The notes beneath the pieces are model-generated. The model searched no databases, was not told where the DNA came from, and was given only the letters and a program-made list of their open reading frames with translations. From assembly GCA_045631645.1 (NCBI GenBank), contig JAZQVC010000005.1, positions 113,284 to 177,283 on the forward strand: 64,000 nucleotides of DNA. The letters are read 5' to 3'. The DNA comes from SIG459 sp045631645 (GTDB lineage Bacteria; Bacillota; Clostridia; Oscillospirales; Oscillospiraceae). Below, piece by piece: positions 41,489-49,823 of this stretch. The translations under genes were made by a program, and so were the position numbers. Each line of letters begins with the position of its first letter. Position 1 is the first letter of the stretch.

Positions 41489-42610
41489 CTAAAGTTTTTT
41501 TAAAATTTTTTTGAGTTCATGCGAGGCCGTGCGAGCTTGTGCGGCGGAGATAAACGGAGAAAAACTGAATCTTACTGTTCCGGTTTCCAATGTTCCTCCC
41601 CGTCGGTGAGCTTCAGGTGCGCAATGGTGTCCCGACCGCACCGCTATGCCTTTTTCGGCAAGCCTCGAGGCAATGGTTTCACAGTCACAGCTTTCACTCA
41701 CAATGGAAACAATAGAGCTCTGCTCAGTTTCATTTTCGCTCTTAAAAACCCGCAAGCCACTTATATTGTCAAGATCTTCAAGGAAGATATGAGCGAGCCT
41801 CTTTTCATGTTTTCCTATATGGTCCGCACCACGTCTTAAGACATATTTTACGCCCTCATTAAGCCCTGCAATCCCCGCCGTATTATGAGTTCCTGCCTCC
41901 AGCATATCGGGAAGAACATCAGGCATCAAGAGAGCCAAACTATTTCCTCCGCTTCCACCATATAACAGCGGCTTTGCTTCATTTTTGCATATAAGCACCC
42001 CTGTCCCCTGAGGACCAAGCAAGCCCTTATGACCGGGAAAACATAAATAATCAGCATTTATTTTTTCAAAATCTATATCAATACTGCCCGCCGACTGGGA
42101 AGCATCAACTATATACCGCGTTCCGCATCTGCTGCATATTTCTCCCAATTTTTTAATTGGAAGTATTCCGCCGTAAACATTCGAAACATGAGTGCAGACA
42201 AAAACATCACAAGTTGGAATTTTCGCCGAGGCATCACGAAGAAAAGCTTCGGCATCAAACATTCTTGCCTCAACAAAACTAATGTCAGCGCCAATAGCGC
42301 GAAGAGGTCGCATTACGCTATTATGCTCATATCCAGAGCAAAGAACCTTTGTTCCTTTATGAACCACTGAATTAATAGCAATATTTAAGGCATGGGTTGC
42401 GTTAAAGGTAAAAACAACTTTCGTTGGGTCTTTGCATTTGAACAATCTTGCAATATTTTCTCTGCAGTCAAACACCGCATCGGCGGCATCCATCGCAAAT
42501 CCATGACTGCCTCTACCCGGGCTACCCATAGACTTCATCGCCCGCACAAGCGCAGATGCAACTTCAGGGGGTTTTAACAGACTTGTTGCCGCGCTATCGA
42601 GGTATATCAT
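41489..42610 (-). CDS. Cysteine desulfurase family protein (class V aminotransferase fold)
   Basis: PLP enzyme that likely releases sulfur from cysteine as a protein persulfide. The 373-residue protein has TFNATHALNIAINS near residue 68, DASQSAGSIDIDF near 170 (cofactor Asp), the Schiff-base lysine in FPGHKGLLGPQGTG near 195, and the C-terminal AVRSGHHCAPEAHR holding the catalytic cysteine near 330. It is coupled to a DUF3343 gene by a 4-base overlap, suggesting sulfur or selenium delivery to that partner. Confidence 0.95.
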   Translation of the reverse strand: MIYLDSAATSLLKPPEVASALVRAMKSMGSPGRGSHGFAMDAADAVFDCRENIARLFKCKDPTKVVFTFNATHALNIAINSVVHKGTKVLCSGYEHNSVMRPLRAIGADISFVEARMFDAEAFLRDASAKIPTCDVFVCTHVSNVYGGILPIKKLGEICSRCGTRYIVDASQSAGSIDIDFEKINADYLCFPGHKGLLGPQGTGVLICKNEAKPLLYGGSGGNSLALLMPDVLPDMLEAGTHNTAGIAGLNEGVKYVLRRGADHIGKHEKRLAHIFLEDLDNISGLRVFKSENETEQSSIVSIVSESCDCETIASRLAEKGIAVRSGHHCAPEAHRRGGTLETGTVRFSFSPFISAAQARTASHELKKILKKL

Positions 42611-42861
42611 AACGACACCTCGTCATAACTGCCGTTTATATCAACCTTAAACATTTTTCCAACTCGTATGCCTGAGCTTTTTAAGATCATAACCGACTTA
42701 TCTATATCTGCCGCTTTAATACGCAGACCATAGCTACAGCCTTCCAAAGTAACACTTTGAGGCGCTTTAATAATATAACTTACAATATTGTTTCCGGCCA
42801 GAAGCCTTTGCCCACGCTGCGCATAGCTTAAAGAACGGCACATTACAACATATTTATACAT
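42607..42861 (-). CDS. DUF3343 protein (putative Se/S carrier)
   Basis: An 84-residue DUF3343-type protein, a family proposed to carry selenium or sulfur. The ATG at 42861 (MYKYVVMCRS) follows a GGGGGAG ribosome site; longer frame upstream crosses a terminator hairpin. Conserved-looking cysteines are in VMCRS (Cys8) and LEGCSYGLRI near residue 46. The stop overlaps the start of the cysteine desulfurase gene (4 bases), so a sulfur-relay pair is inferred. Confidence 0.85.
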   Translation of the reverse strand: MYKYVVMCRSLSYAQRGQRLLAGNNIVSYIIKAPQSVTLEGCSYGLRIKAADIDKSVMILKSSGIRVGKMFKVDINGSYDEVSL

Positions 42862-42885
42862 ATTTACTCCCCCCATAAATAAAAC

Positions 42886-42917
42886 ATGAGCAGCCCATAT
42901 AAAGCCGCTCATGCTTT
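42886..42917 (-). terminator. Intrinsic terminator after ispF
   Basis: Minus strand CATGAGCGGC ... GCTGCTCATG with a loop rich in T and A, followed by TTTTATTT. It lies beyond the ispF stop at 42958 and just before the DUF3343 ribosome site, so the desulfurase pair depends on read-through or an unseen promoter. Confidence 0.75.
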
Positions 42918-42957
42918 GGTATTTATGTGTCATTCTATGCAAGGAATAAAAGTTTGC

Positions 42958-43440
42958 TTATTGCTCCTTCTTTAAAAGCACAACTGCGTGGGCAGCTATT
43001 CCAAGTCCTTCGCCTGTAAAGCCCAAATGCTCCTCTGTAGTCGCCTTAACGCCGATTTGTGAAACATCAACGCCAAGCGCTGCAGCAATATTGCTCCGCA
43101 TTTTATCTATATGAGGCGACATTTTAGGGCGCTGAGCAATGATTGTGCAATCAGCGTTGGAGAGAACATAACCTTGTGCAGCAACACGCAGCGCAACTTT
43201 TTTCAAAAGTTCAATGCTGTCTGCACCTGAGTAGGCATCATCCGTATCGGGAAACAGCTTTCCTATATCTCCCATGGCAAGAGCGCCAAGCATTGCGTCC
43301 ATAAGAGCATGCGCAAGAACATCCGCATCGGAATGGCCGAGCAATCCCTTCTCATAAGGAATTTCAACCCCACCGATTATCAGTTTTCTGCCCTCGCAAA
43401 GACGATGGACATCATATCCGTGACCTATTCTCATATTCAA
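42958..43440 (-). CDS. ispF: 2-C-methyl-D-erythritol 2,4-cyclodiphosphate synthase
   Basis: Fifth step of the MEP isoprenoid pathway. The 160-residue trimeric enzyme shows the metal ligands in GHGYDVHRL (Asp9, His11) and LLGHSDADVLAHALMDA near residue 40, and KATTEEHLGFTGEG near 131. It overlaps ispD by 4 bases (ATGA), so two consecutive MEP enzymes are co-translated. Confidence 0.97.
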   Translation of the reverse strand: MNMRIGHGYDVHRLCEGRKLIIGGVEIPYEKGLLGHSDADVLAHALMDAMLGALAMGDIGKLFPDTDDAYSGADSIELLKKVALRVAAQGYVLSNADCTIIAQRPKMSPHIDKMRSNIAAALGVDVSQIGVKATTEEHLGFTGEGLGIAAHAVVLLKKEQ

Positions 43441-44159
43441 TCGTCCTTCCTCTTTTCAGCTATTGACTCAGCAAGAGGTATATCCAAGGGAGTGGTTACT
43501 TTGATATTATCTTCACTTCCTTTTACGCATCTCACCTTAACACCCAAAGCCTCAACAGCTGCGCAATCATCAGTATATGTCTTTCCGTCGCGCACAGCAG
43601 CGCACAATGCCGCCTTAATAATATCGGCATTAAATGCCTGAGGAGTTTGAACGGCAAAGGTATCCTCGCGGGGAGGCGTTTGAATTGCAATTCCATCTTT
43701 AGCAACCCGAATGGTGTCCTTCACAGGAATAACCGGACATGCGGCATTATAAAGAACAGCCTGATGAACACACTCGGATATAATTTCATCAGTTACAAAA
43801 GGTCTTGCTCCGTCATGAATGCATATAACCTTTGCTTTTTTATTAGCCTCGCTAACTCCTGCAAGGGCAGATTCTGTTCGGGTTGAACCGCCGATAACCA
43901 CTTTGGTAAGCTTATCAATTCCCGCCCTTTGAGAAAGAAGCGCCATTTCCTCCAGCCTGTCCTCCCTTGTTACAATGATTATTTCATCTATGGAAGGACT
44001 GCCGTTAAGGGCAATGAGGCTGCGCTCAATAACGCTCTTACCGCCAACATTCATAAGGAGCTTATCCTGCTGCATTCTGCTGGAATTGCCGGCTGCAACA
44101 ACAACGACAGTACAGTAGCTATGATGAACATTTCTTATAACATCTGATATTTTGCTCAT
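43437..44159 (-). CDS. ispD: 2-C-methyl-D-erythritol 4-phosphate cytidylyltransferase
   Basis: Third step of the MEP pathway. The ATG at 44159 (MSKISDVIRN) is preferred for its AAGAGGT site; the frame extends to 44189 through the carD terminator. The 240-residue protein has the CTP-binding VVAAGNSSRMQQDKLL near residue 20, IHDGARPF near 112 and TPQAFNADII near 158. It carries a slightly longer N-terminus than is usual. Confidence 0.95.
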   Translation of the reverse strand: MSKISDVIRNVHHSYCTVVVVAAGNSSRMQQDKLLMNVGGKSVIERSLIALNGSPSIDEIIIVTREDRLEEMALLSQRAGIDKLTKVVIGGSTRTESALAGVSEANKKAKVICIHDGARPFVTDEIISECVHQAVLYNAACPVIPVKDTIRVAKDGIAIQTPPREDTFAVQTPQAFNADIIKAALCAAVRDGKTYTDDCAAVEALGVKVRCVKGSEDNIKVTTPLDIPLAESIAEKRKDD

Positions 44160-44181
44160 ATTATAACCTCTTAAAAAGTAA

Positions 44182-44216
44182 CCGCGCACAGCCTCACATA
44201 ATGCAGCTGCGCGCGG
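44182..44216 (-). terminator. Intrinsic terminator after carD
   Basis: Minus strand CCGCGCGCAGC ... GCTGTGCGCGG (one mismatch) followed by TTACTTTTTAAG. It separates carD (stop 44232) from ispD, whose ribosome site follows directly. Confidence 0.8.
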
Positions 44217-44231
44217 GATTAAATCATATAA

Positions 44232-44708
44232 TCAACCAATAGCCGAGAAAAGAAGATTTTCAGCTTCCTCATAGGCAATGCCCATAGCAATTACAAGCTC
44301 GGAAATAAAAATCTGCTTGGCGCTATGAAGCATCTTACGCTCACCCGTTGAAAGACCGCGCTCATTGTCTCGATATATTAGACTTTTAATAACTGCGGCC
44401 ACTTCAAGAAGATCCCCGCTTTTTATGCGCACCATATTCTCGCGATAACGCTTGTTCCAATTAGTGTTATCGCTTACTTCAATATCAGGAATGGACGACA
44501 AAATAACCGCAGCTCGCTCCCCGTCAATAACAGGTCTGATGCCGATAATGGTGCATGTCTCTGTTGGGATCATAACGGTCATATCACCAACGGGAATATG
44601 CATCATATAATAATCGCGGTTTGTTCCGTTTATGCGGCGGGATTCGATGGCGCTGATAGTACCAGCACCGTGCAGAGGATGGGCAATGCGGTCACCTATC
44701 TTGTACAT
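44232..44708 (-). CDS. CarD-family RNA polymerase-binding regulator
   Basis: Binds RNA polymerase beta subunit and stabilises or modulates open complexes. The 158-residue protein has the N-terminal RID domain (YKIGDRIAHPLHGAGTISAIE) and a C-terminal helical DNA-binding domain with NKRYRENMVRIKSGDLLEVA and LIYRDNERGLSTGERKML. It has its own promoter and terminator. CarD-type regulation might relate to the extended -10 promoters common in this window, but that is only a suggestion. Confidence 0.94.
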   Translation of the reverse strand: MYKIGDRIAHPLHGAGTISAIESRRINGTNRDYYMMHIPVGDMTVMIPTETCTIIGIRPVIDGERAAVILSSIPDIEVSDNTNWNKRYRENMVRIKSGDLLEVAAVIKSLIYRDNERGLSTGERKMLHSAKQIFISELVIAMGIAYEEAENLLFSAIG

Positions 44709-44753
44709 AAGGAATCAGCCTCCTTGGCGGAATGCGTATAATCTTCCAAAAAT

Positions 44754-44782
44754 ATTATACACATATATTAAGTTTTTAGCAA
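44754..44782 (-). promoter_or_regulatory. Promoter of carD
   Basis: Minus strand -35 TTGCTA (44777-44782), 17-base spacer, -10 TATAAT (44754-44759), about 45 bases before the ATG at 44708, which has a CAAGGAGGCTG ribosome site. Confidence 0.8.
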
Positions 44783-44831
44783 GAAGTTTTATTCATTTTT
44801 AACTATTTTTGCGAATTTAATAAAAATAAAA

Positions 44832-44861
44832 GTCCATCGCGTTTTCACGCGATGGACTTGA
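44832..44861 (-). terminator. Intrinsic terminator after ispH-rpsA
   Basis: Minus strand AAGTCCATCGCGT ... ACGCGATGGACTT with a short GAAA loop, then TTATTTTTATT. It follows the fusion gene stop at 44881 by about 20 bases. Confidence 0.9.
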
Positions 44862-44880
44862 AATTATAAAGTTAGATAAC

Positions 44881-46926
44881 TTACTCAGCGTCTGCCTCGG
44901 GAGCAACACCGGTGGTTTCGCCGTTCTCGCTGATTTCATAAACGAGAGCGTCACCCTCAGCTTCTACTTCCTCTTCCTTTGCAGGAGCGGGAGCGGGCTC
45001 GGAGAGAGCGCGGATGGAGAGAGAAACCTTGTGCTTCTCTTCGTCGATAGCAGTGATCTTTGCATCAACTACATCACCGACATTGAGAACTTCGCCGGGC
45101 TTGGCGATGCGGCGGTTTGCGATCTGGCTGATGTGGATGAGACCATCAACGCCGGGAACGACCTCTGCAAATGCACCGAACTCCATGAGCTTTACGATGG
45201 TAACGGAAGCAACGGAATCAACGGAGTAAGCAGACATGAACTTGGTCCAGGGATTCTCAGCGGGATCCTTGTAGCCAAGGGAGATCTTGCGGTTTTCCTT
45301 ATCGAAGGAAATGACGTAAACTTCGAGCTTGTCGCCAACAGCAACAACCTCAGAGGGCTTGGTAATACGCTTCCAGCTCAGCTCGGAAACGTGAACCATA
45401 CCGTCAACGCCGCCGATGTCTACGAATGCGCCGTAGCTGGTCAGGCTCTTGACAGTGCCTTCATACTTCTTGCCAACTTCGATCTCGTCCCAGATCTTGG
45501 AGATACGCTCATGGCGCTCCTTGGCAGATACGTCACGAATGGAGCCAACAACTCTCTTGCGGCCCTTGTTGACTTCGCGGATTCTCAGGCGAACAACCTG
45601 CTTGAGGAGCTGTTCCATGTCAGCATCCTTGGGCAGACCGGACTGAGAGCCGGGAACGAATACGCGGATACCCTTAACGGTAACAACAACGCCACCCTTG
45701 TTAACTTCGGTAACGGTGCCTTCAACGACAGTGCCGTTCTCAGCAGCCTCTTCCAGGTCGGACCAGTTCTTGACAGCGTCAAGGCGGCGCTTGGAGAGCA
45801 TTACAGTGCCTTCTACATCGTTAACACGGACAACGCAAGCAGCAACTTCGTCACCGATGCTGATAACATCAGCAGCCTTGACGCCGGTGCCATCTTCGAA
45901 GTCTTCTACGGGTATGTAACCGGAATGCTTGAGTCCGAGGTCTACAGTAACCTCAGTCTGGGTAATAGCAACAACTATACCCTTGACGGTATCTCCATTA
46001 TATATAGGTTTAATGGATTCCTCGAGAAGCTCAGCGAAGCTCTTTTCGGTCTCCACTGCATTGGTCATTTCTTTGATTTCCTCGCACATTTTTTGTTTTA
46101 CCTCCTTTATTATACAGTCGGGCACTGAGGCTCCGGCTGTGACACCTATGGTGTCGAAAGCTACAAGGGAAAGCATGTCCAGTTCACTCGCATTTTCGAC
46201 GAAGAAAACATTAGGACAGTTTTCCGAACAAATTCTAACAAGATGTCGACTATTGGCGCTGTGCTTCCCACCAATAACGACCATAGCATCGCAAATTTTT
46301 GAAATCTGCGTTGCTTCCGCTTGCCGAGTTTGCGTAGCAGAACATATTGTATCAAATACTGCAGCATTTGTACATAACTTTTTTATTAAATTTTCGCAAG
46401 AATTATAAACTTTTTTTGTCTGTGTTGTCTGAAAAACAAGAGAAATAGGCTTATCTCTCCGAGACGGAACCTCTTCAAACCACTGTTCAAGTTTTTCATC
46501 ATCAGAAAAAACCAGTGAATCCGCACAATATGCAGATATACCTTTTACCTCGGGGTGCTCCGATTCGCCGATTATTATAAGCGTTCTGCCTTCTCTTTCG
46601 GCTCTTTCGGCAAGACGATGCACCTGCTTAACTTTTCCGCATGTTCCGTCCACAACATTGCAGCCCTTTTCCCGAAGCGCTTTTTCCTCTCCCCTGCCAA
46701 TTCCGTGAGCGCGGATAATAACAACCGCATCCTCCGGGATTTCGTCAAGGCCCTCAGCTGTACTCATGCCCAATTTTTCAAGCCTTGAAACCTCATCCTT
46801 ATTATGGATAAGCTCACCGTAAGAGATTGCCTTTCCATAACGGGAAAGAGTGTCTTCGGCAAGAGAAACGCTTCTTTGCACACCGGCGCAAAATCCTGCG
46901 CTTTCAGCCAAAATCAGCTTTTTCAT
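44881..46926 (-). CDS. ispH: Fusion of IspH (HMBPP reductase) and ribosomal protein S1-like domains
   Basis: One 681-residue polypeptide. Residues 1-285 form IspH, the last MEP-pathway enzyme, with the three iron-sulfur cysteines Cys13, Cys96 and Cys195 plus His41, His74, His124 and Glu126. Residues about 300-640 hold four S1 RNA-binding repeats (such as VEGTVTEVNKGGVVVTVKG and YEGTVKSLTSYGAFVDIGG). An acidic tail ends it. Such IspH-S1 fusions are known in Clostridia. It overlaps cmk by 4 bases, recalling the cmk-rpsA pairing of other bacteria. Confidence 0.96.
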   Translation of the reverse strand: MKKLILAESAGFCAGVQRSVSLAEDTLSRYGKAISYGELIHNKDEVSRLEKLGMSTAEGLDEIPEDAVVIIRAHGIGRGEEKALREKGCNVVDGTCGKVKQVHRLAERAEREGRTLIIIGESEHPEVKGISAYCADSLVFSDDEKLEQWFEEVPSRRDKPISLVFQTTQTKKVYNSCENLIKKLCTNAAVFDTICSATQTRQAEATQISKICDAMVVIGGKHSANSRHLVRICSENCPNVFFVENASELDMLSLVAFDTIGVTAGASVPDCIIKEVKQKMCEEIKEMTNAVETEKSFAELLEESIKPIYNGDTVKGIVVAITQTEVTVDLGLKHSGYIPVEDFEDGTGVKAADVISIGDEVAACVVRVNDVEGTVMLSKRRLDAVKNWSDLEEAAENGTVVEGTVTEVNKGGVVVTVKGIRVFVPGSQSGLPKDADMEQLLKQVVRLRIREVNKGRKRVVGSIRDVSAKERHERISKIWDEIEVGKKYEGTVKSLTSYGAFVDIGGVDGMVHVSELSWKRITKPSEVVAVGDKLEVYVISFDKENRKISLGYKDPAENPWTKFMSAYSVDSVASVTIVKLMEFGAFAEVVPGVDGLIHISQIANRRIAKPGEVLNVGDVVDAKITAIDEEKHKVSLSIRALSEPAPAPAKEEEVEAEGDALVYEISENGETTGVAPEADAE

Positions 46927-47600
46927 AAATTTGTCTTTTCCTCAATTATGCGGCATGCAGCCTCAACACTTTCGTCAAAGCTCAGGTTGGTATTATCCAG
47001 AACAACAGCATCATCAGCTGCCTTCAAAGGAGCAGCAGCGCGGGAAGAATCCTGAGCATCTCTATACTCAATATCTCTGAGAACCTCATCATAGGGTGTG
47101 GGAATTCCCTTTTTCTCAAGCTCTACAAAACGTCTCTGAGCCCTTGCCTTAGCATCGGCAGTGAGAAATATCTTTACATCTGCATCAGGGAGAACAACAG
47201 TCCCAATATCGCGTCCATCCATTATGACAGAGTATTTCTTTGCCATATCTCGCTGCATATCCATGAGGAAAGCGCGCACTTCGGGAATTGCAGAAACATC
47301 GGATGCGTATATGGAGCTGAGAGGAGTGCGAATATCCGCAGAAACATCCTTGCCTCCAAGGAGCATTCGCTGAACTCCTTCATCATCGTAGCACATCTCG
47401 ATATTAATATCAGGAAGAATGGCAATAACACCCTTGGTATCCTTGGAATCCACCTTGGCATACTGAGCCGCAAGACCCACAGTGCGGTAAATGGCTCCTG
47501 TATCTACATAGATGAATTTATACTTATCGGCCACTGCACGGGCAAGTGTGCTTTTACCTGCGCCGGAAGGTCCATCAATAGCAACGGATATATTTTTCAT
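46923..47600 (-). CDS. cmk: Cytidylate kinase
   Basis: Phosphorylates CMP and dCMP. The 225-residue protein has the P-loop AIDGPSGAGKST near residue 7, DTGAIYRTVG near 36 and the DGRDIGTVVLPDADVK block near 128. It lies 14 bases after the flavoprotein gene and overlaps the ispH-rpsA fusion by 4 bases (ATGA). Confidence 0.97.
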   Translation of the reverse strand: MKNISVAIDGPSGAGKSTLARAVADKYKFIYVDTGAIYRTVGLAAQYAKVDSKDTKGVIAILPDINIEMCYDDEGVQRMLLGGKDVSADIRTPLSSIYASDVSAIPEVRAFLMDMQRDMAKKYSVIMDGRDIGTVVLPDADVKIFLTADAKARAQRRFVELEKKGIPTPYDEVLRDIEYRDAQDSSRAAAPLKAADDAVVLDNTNLSFDESVEAACRIIEEKTNL

Positions 47601-47614
47601 ATTATCCTCCTAAA

Positions 47615-48847
47615 TTAAATACTTTGTCCTGCAACAAACCCTGTGGACCAGGCAATCTGCAGATTAAATCCGCCTGTATAGGCATCAAGGTCAAGAACCT
47701 CTCCCGCAAAATACAATCCATTAACAATCTTGCTCTCCATTGTTCTTGGATCAACCTCTTTAACAGAAACACCACCGGCAGTTACGATTGCCTCGCTCAC
47801 AGGACGGGTTCCGGAAATGCTTACGGGGAAGGCCTTAAAAAGAGAAAGAAGTTTTTTTCTTTGTTCCTTGGTTATTGAGTTAACCCTTGTTTCAGGATCA
47901 ATGCCCGAAAGAGCAATAATAACAGGTATCATTGTGCGTCCCGCAAGCTCCGAAAGCGAATTTGCAAATTCTCTGTTTTTAAACTTTTCAAAATCCCTAA
48001 GAATTCTTGCATCAAGCTTTTTTTCGTCCAAAGCGGGCTTCAAGTCAATTTCAAGACGATATTTGTCATTTTCAAAATCCCGCATATGAGCGCTTGCAGA
48101 AAGGACAAGGGGGCCTGTCACACCGAAATGAGTAAACATCATTTCACCCATTTCAGAATAAATCAGCTTGTCTGCGCTGTTAAAAACCTTCAGGGTGACA
48201 TTTTTGAGAGAAAAACCCTGCATTTCAGCGCAGTAGCTATCACTGCTCTCAAGAGGCACAAGGCTTGGGCGAAGTTCCGTAACGGTGTGTCCAAGCTGTT
48301 CTGCCATTCGATGTCCGTCACCTGTTGATCCCGTCAGGGGATAGCTTATTCCTCCCGTGCATATTGCAGCGGCAGAACAGGAAATTTCCCCTTTATCTGT
48401 CCTCACACCGGAGACGCATCCGTTCTCAGTAAGAATCTCCTGAGCCCTTGCAGAAACAATTTTCACACCTGCACGGGACATTCGTTTTTCAAGAGCCTTA
48501 GCAACATCATGGGCATTGTCACTGACGGGGAAAACTCTGTTTCCACGCTCCGTTTTCATAGCGACGCCCAAGGATTCAAACATGGAGATAGTATCTGCAG
48601 TTGAAAATCTGTTAAGGGCGCTATAAAGAAACTTGGCATTTCCAGGGACATTTTGCATGAAAGGTTTTATATCACAATTATTTGTGACATTGCATCTGCC
48701 CTTGCCTGTTATTCTGAGCTTGCGTCCGCAGAATTTCTGCCACTCAAGCAAAATTACTTTTCTTCCTCGCTCTGCAGCTTCGCAGGCGGCAATCATACCG
48801 GCGGGACCGCCGCCGATTATAACAACATCACAACTTTGAATGCTCAT
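47615..48847 (-). CDS. BaiN/HI0933-family FAD flavoprotein
   Basis: NAD(P)/FAD-dependent oxidoreductase of the HI0933-like family, some of which reduce bile-acid intermediates. The 410-residue protein starts with a Rossmann FAD motif VVIIGGGPAGMIAA, has GKGRCNVTNNCD near residue 48 and the C-terminal GLYFAGEVLDLDAYTGGFN. The start ATG at 48847 lies inside the end of the RpiR gene; another in-frame ATG is 9 bases upstream. The physiological substrate is unknown; conserved cmk neighbourhood is typical. Confidence 0.92.
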   Translation of the reverse strand: MSIQSCDVVIIGGGPAGMIAACEAAERGRKVILLEWQKFCGRKLRITGKGRCNVTNNCDIKPFMQNVPGNAKFLYSALNRFSTADTISMFESLGVAMKTERGNRVFPVSDNAHDVAKALEKRMSRAGVKIVSARAQEILTENGCVSGVRTDKGEISCSAAAICTGGISYPLTGSTGDGHRMAEQLGHTVTELRPSLVPLESSDSYCAEMQGFSLKNVTLKVFNSADKLIYSEMGEMMFTHFGVTGPLVLSASAHMRDFENDKYRLEIDLKPALDEKKLDARILRDFEKFKNREFANSLSELAGRTMIPVIIALSGIDPETRVNSITKEQRKKLLSLFKAFPVSISGTRPVSEAIVTAGGVSVKEVDPRTMESKIVNGLYFAGEVLDLDAYTGGFNLQIAWSTGFVAGQSI

Positions 48848-49691
48848 AGACTTCATAATCTGCCCAGATAGTCTCAAGGCGGTTAAAAATGTTTGAAACG
48901 TTATCCTTACTCTTAGTACCCACAGATACAATAAGAGCGTTTATAAGGCTGAGGGGAGCAACGAGAGAATCCAAGAAAGACACCATATCGCTTTTGGCGA
49001 AGAGGAGAATATCAGAAACATCTACAAAGGGAGAGTTCATACCATCTGTGATACCGATGACCTTTGCACCTGTGCTTTTCGCAAACTTCATTGCTTTTAC
49101 AGTGCGGCTTGAATAACGAGGATAGCTTATTCCGATAAAAACATCGCCCTCTTTGATGCGGATTATCTGCTCATAAACCTCACTGACGGTTGTATCCTGA
49201 ATGATGTGAACATTTTCAAGAAGAAGATTGAGATAAAAACCCATAAAGTTGGCAAGGCAGGTTGAAGAACGCATGCCGACAATATAGATATGATTTGCAT
49301 TAATAATGCTGTCCACCGCTGCGGCAAAAGATTCCTTGTCGCACTCATCAAGAGTTATCTGAAGCTTTTCCATATCACTGCAGAGAACACTTTCAAGCAC
49401 GGTCTCCTCGTTCATGAGTTCCTTTGCAACCTCTATGCGCTGCACACTGGTAAGGCGAGAGCGAATCATTTCCTGAATAGCCTTGCGCATTTCAGGATAA
49501 CCCTCATATCCAAGTTCAGAGGCAAAACGAACAACAGTAGACTCACTTACGCCTACCGTATTGCCCAGTTTTCCCGCCGTCATAAAGGCAGCTTTATCAT
49601 AATTTTCGAGAATATATTTGGCTATAAGCTTCTGACCTTTGGAAAAACGCTTATTCTCATTTGCCAATACAGCAAGAATATCTCTCTCCAT
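48828..49691 (-). CDS. MurR/RpiR-family transcriptional regulator
   Basis: Sugar-phosphate-responsive regulator. The 287-residue protein has an N-terminal helix-turn-helix domain (GKLGNTVGVSESTVVRFASELG near residues 38-60) and a C-terminal SIS sugar-isomerase domain (VGMRSSTCLANFMG near 137; VFIGISYPRYSSRTV near 183). It overlaps the flavoprotein gene by 20 bases. A 39-bp palindrome lies on its promoter, so autorepression is inferred. The ligand is not readable. Confidence 0.92.
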   Translation of the reverse strand: MERDILAVLANENKRFSKGQKLIAKYILENYDKAAFMTAGKLGNTVGVSESTVVRFASELGYEGYPEMRKAIQEMIRSRLTSVQRIEVAKELMNEETVLESVLCSDMEKLQITLDECDKESFAAAVDSIINANHIYIVGMRSSTCLANFMGFYLNLLLENVHIIQDTTVSEVYEQIIRIKEGDVFIGISYPRYSSRTVKAMKFAKSTGAKVIGITDGMNSPFVDVSDILLFAKSDMVSFLDSLVAPLSLINALIVSVGTKSKDNVSNIFNRLETIWADYEVYEHSKL

Positions 49692-49716
49692 ATGTTCACC
49701 TCAAATACCCAATAAA

Positions 49717-49755
49717 AAAATATACTGCATCGCATACCGCGATACAGTATATTTT
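49717..49755 (-). promoter_or_regulatory. Near-perfect palindrome: RpiR operator and rluB terminator candidate
   Basis: Arms of 17 bases (49717-49733 and 49739-49755) with one mismatch around a 5-base centre. On the minus strand it ends in a run of T (TATATTTTTTTATT), so transcripts coming from rluB would form a terminator. For the RpiR-gene promoter it covers the -10 box and start point, as an operator would. Confidence 0.75.
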
Positions 49756-49779
49756 ACATTTCATTTATATTTTTTGCAA
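49751..49779 (-). promoter_or_regulatory. Promoter of the RpiR-gene unit
   Basis: Minus strand -35 TTGCAA (49774-49779), 17-base spacer, -10 TAAAAT (49751-49756), the latter inside the palindrome at 49717-49755. About 55 bases before the ATG at 49691. Confidence 0.7.
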
Positions 49780-49823
49780 GATATTTTGCAAATAAATTGC
49801 AGGATTTTTTGAATTTTATAATT

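Noticed and set aside
45031..46128. 365-codon plus-strand frame opposite ispH-rpsA
   Set aside because: Antisense shadow of the well-supported fusion gene; repeats in it reflect the S1 repeats read backwards.
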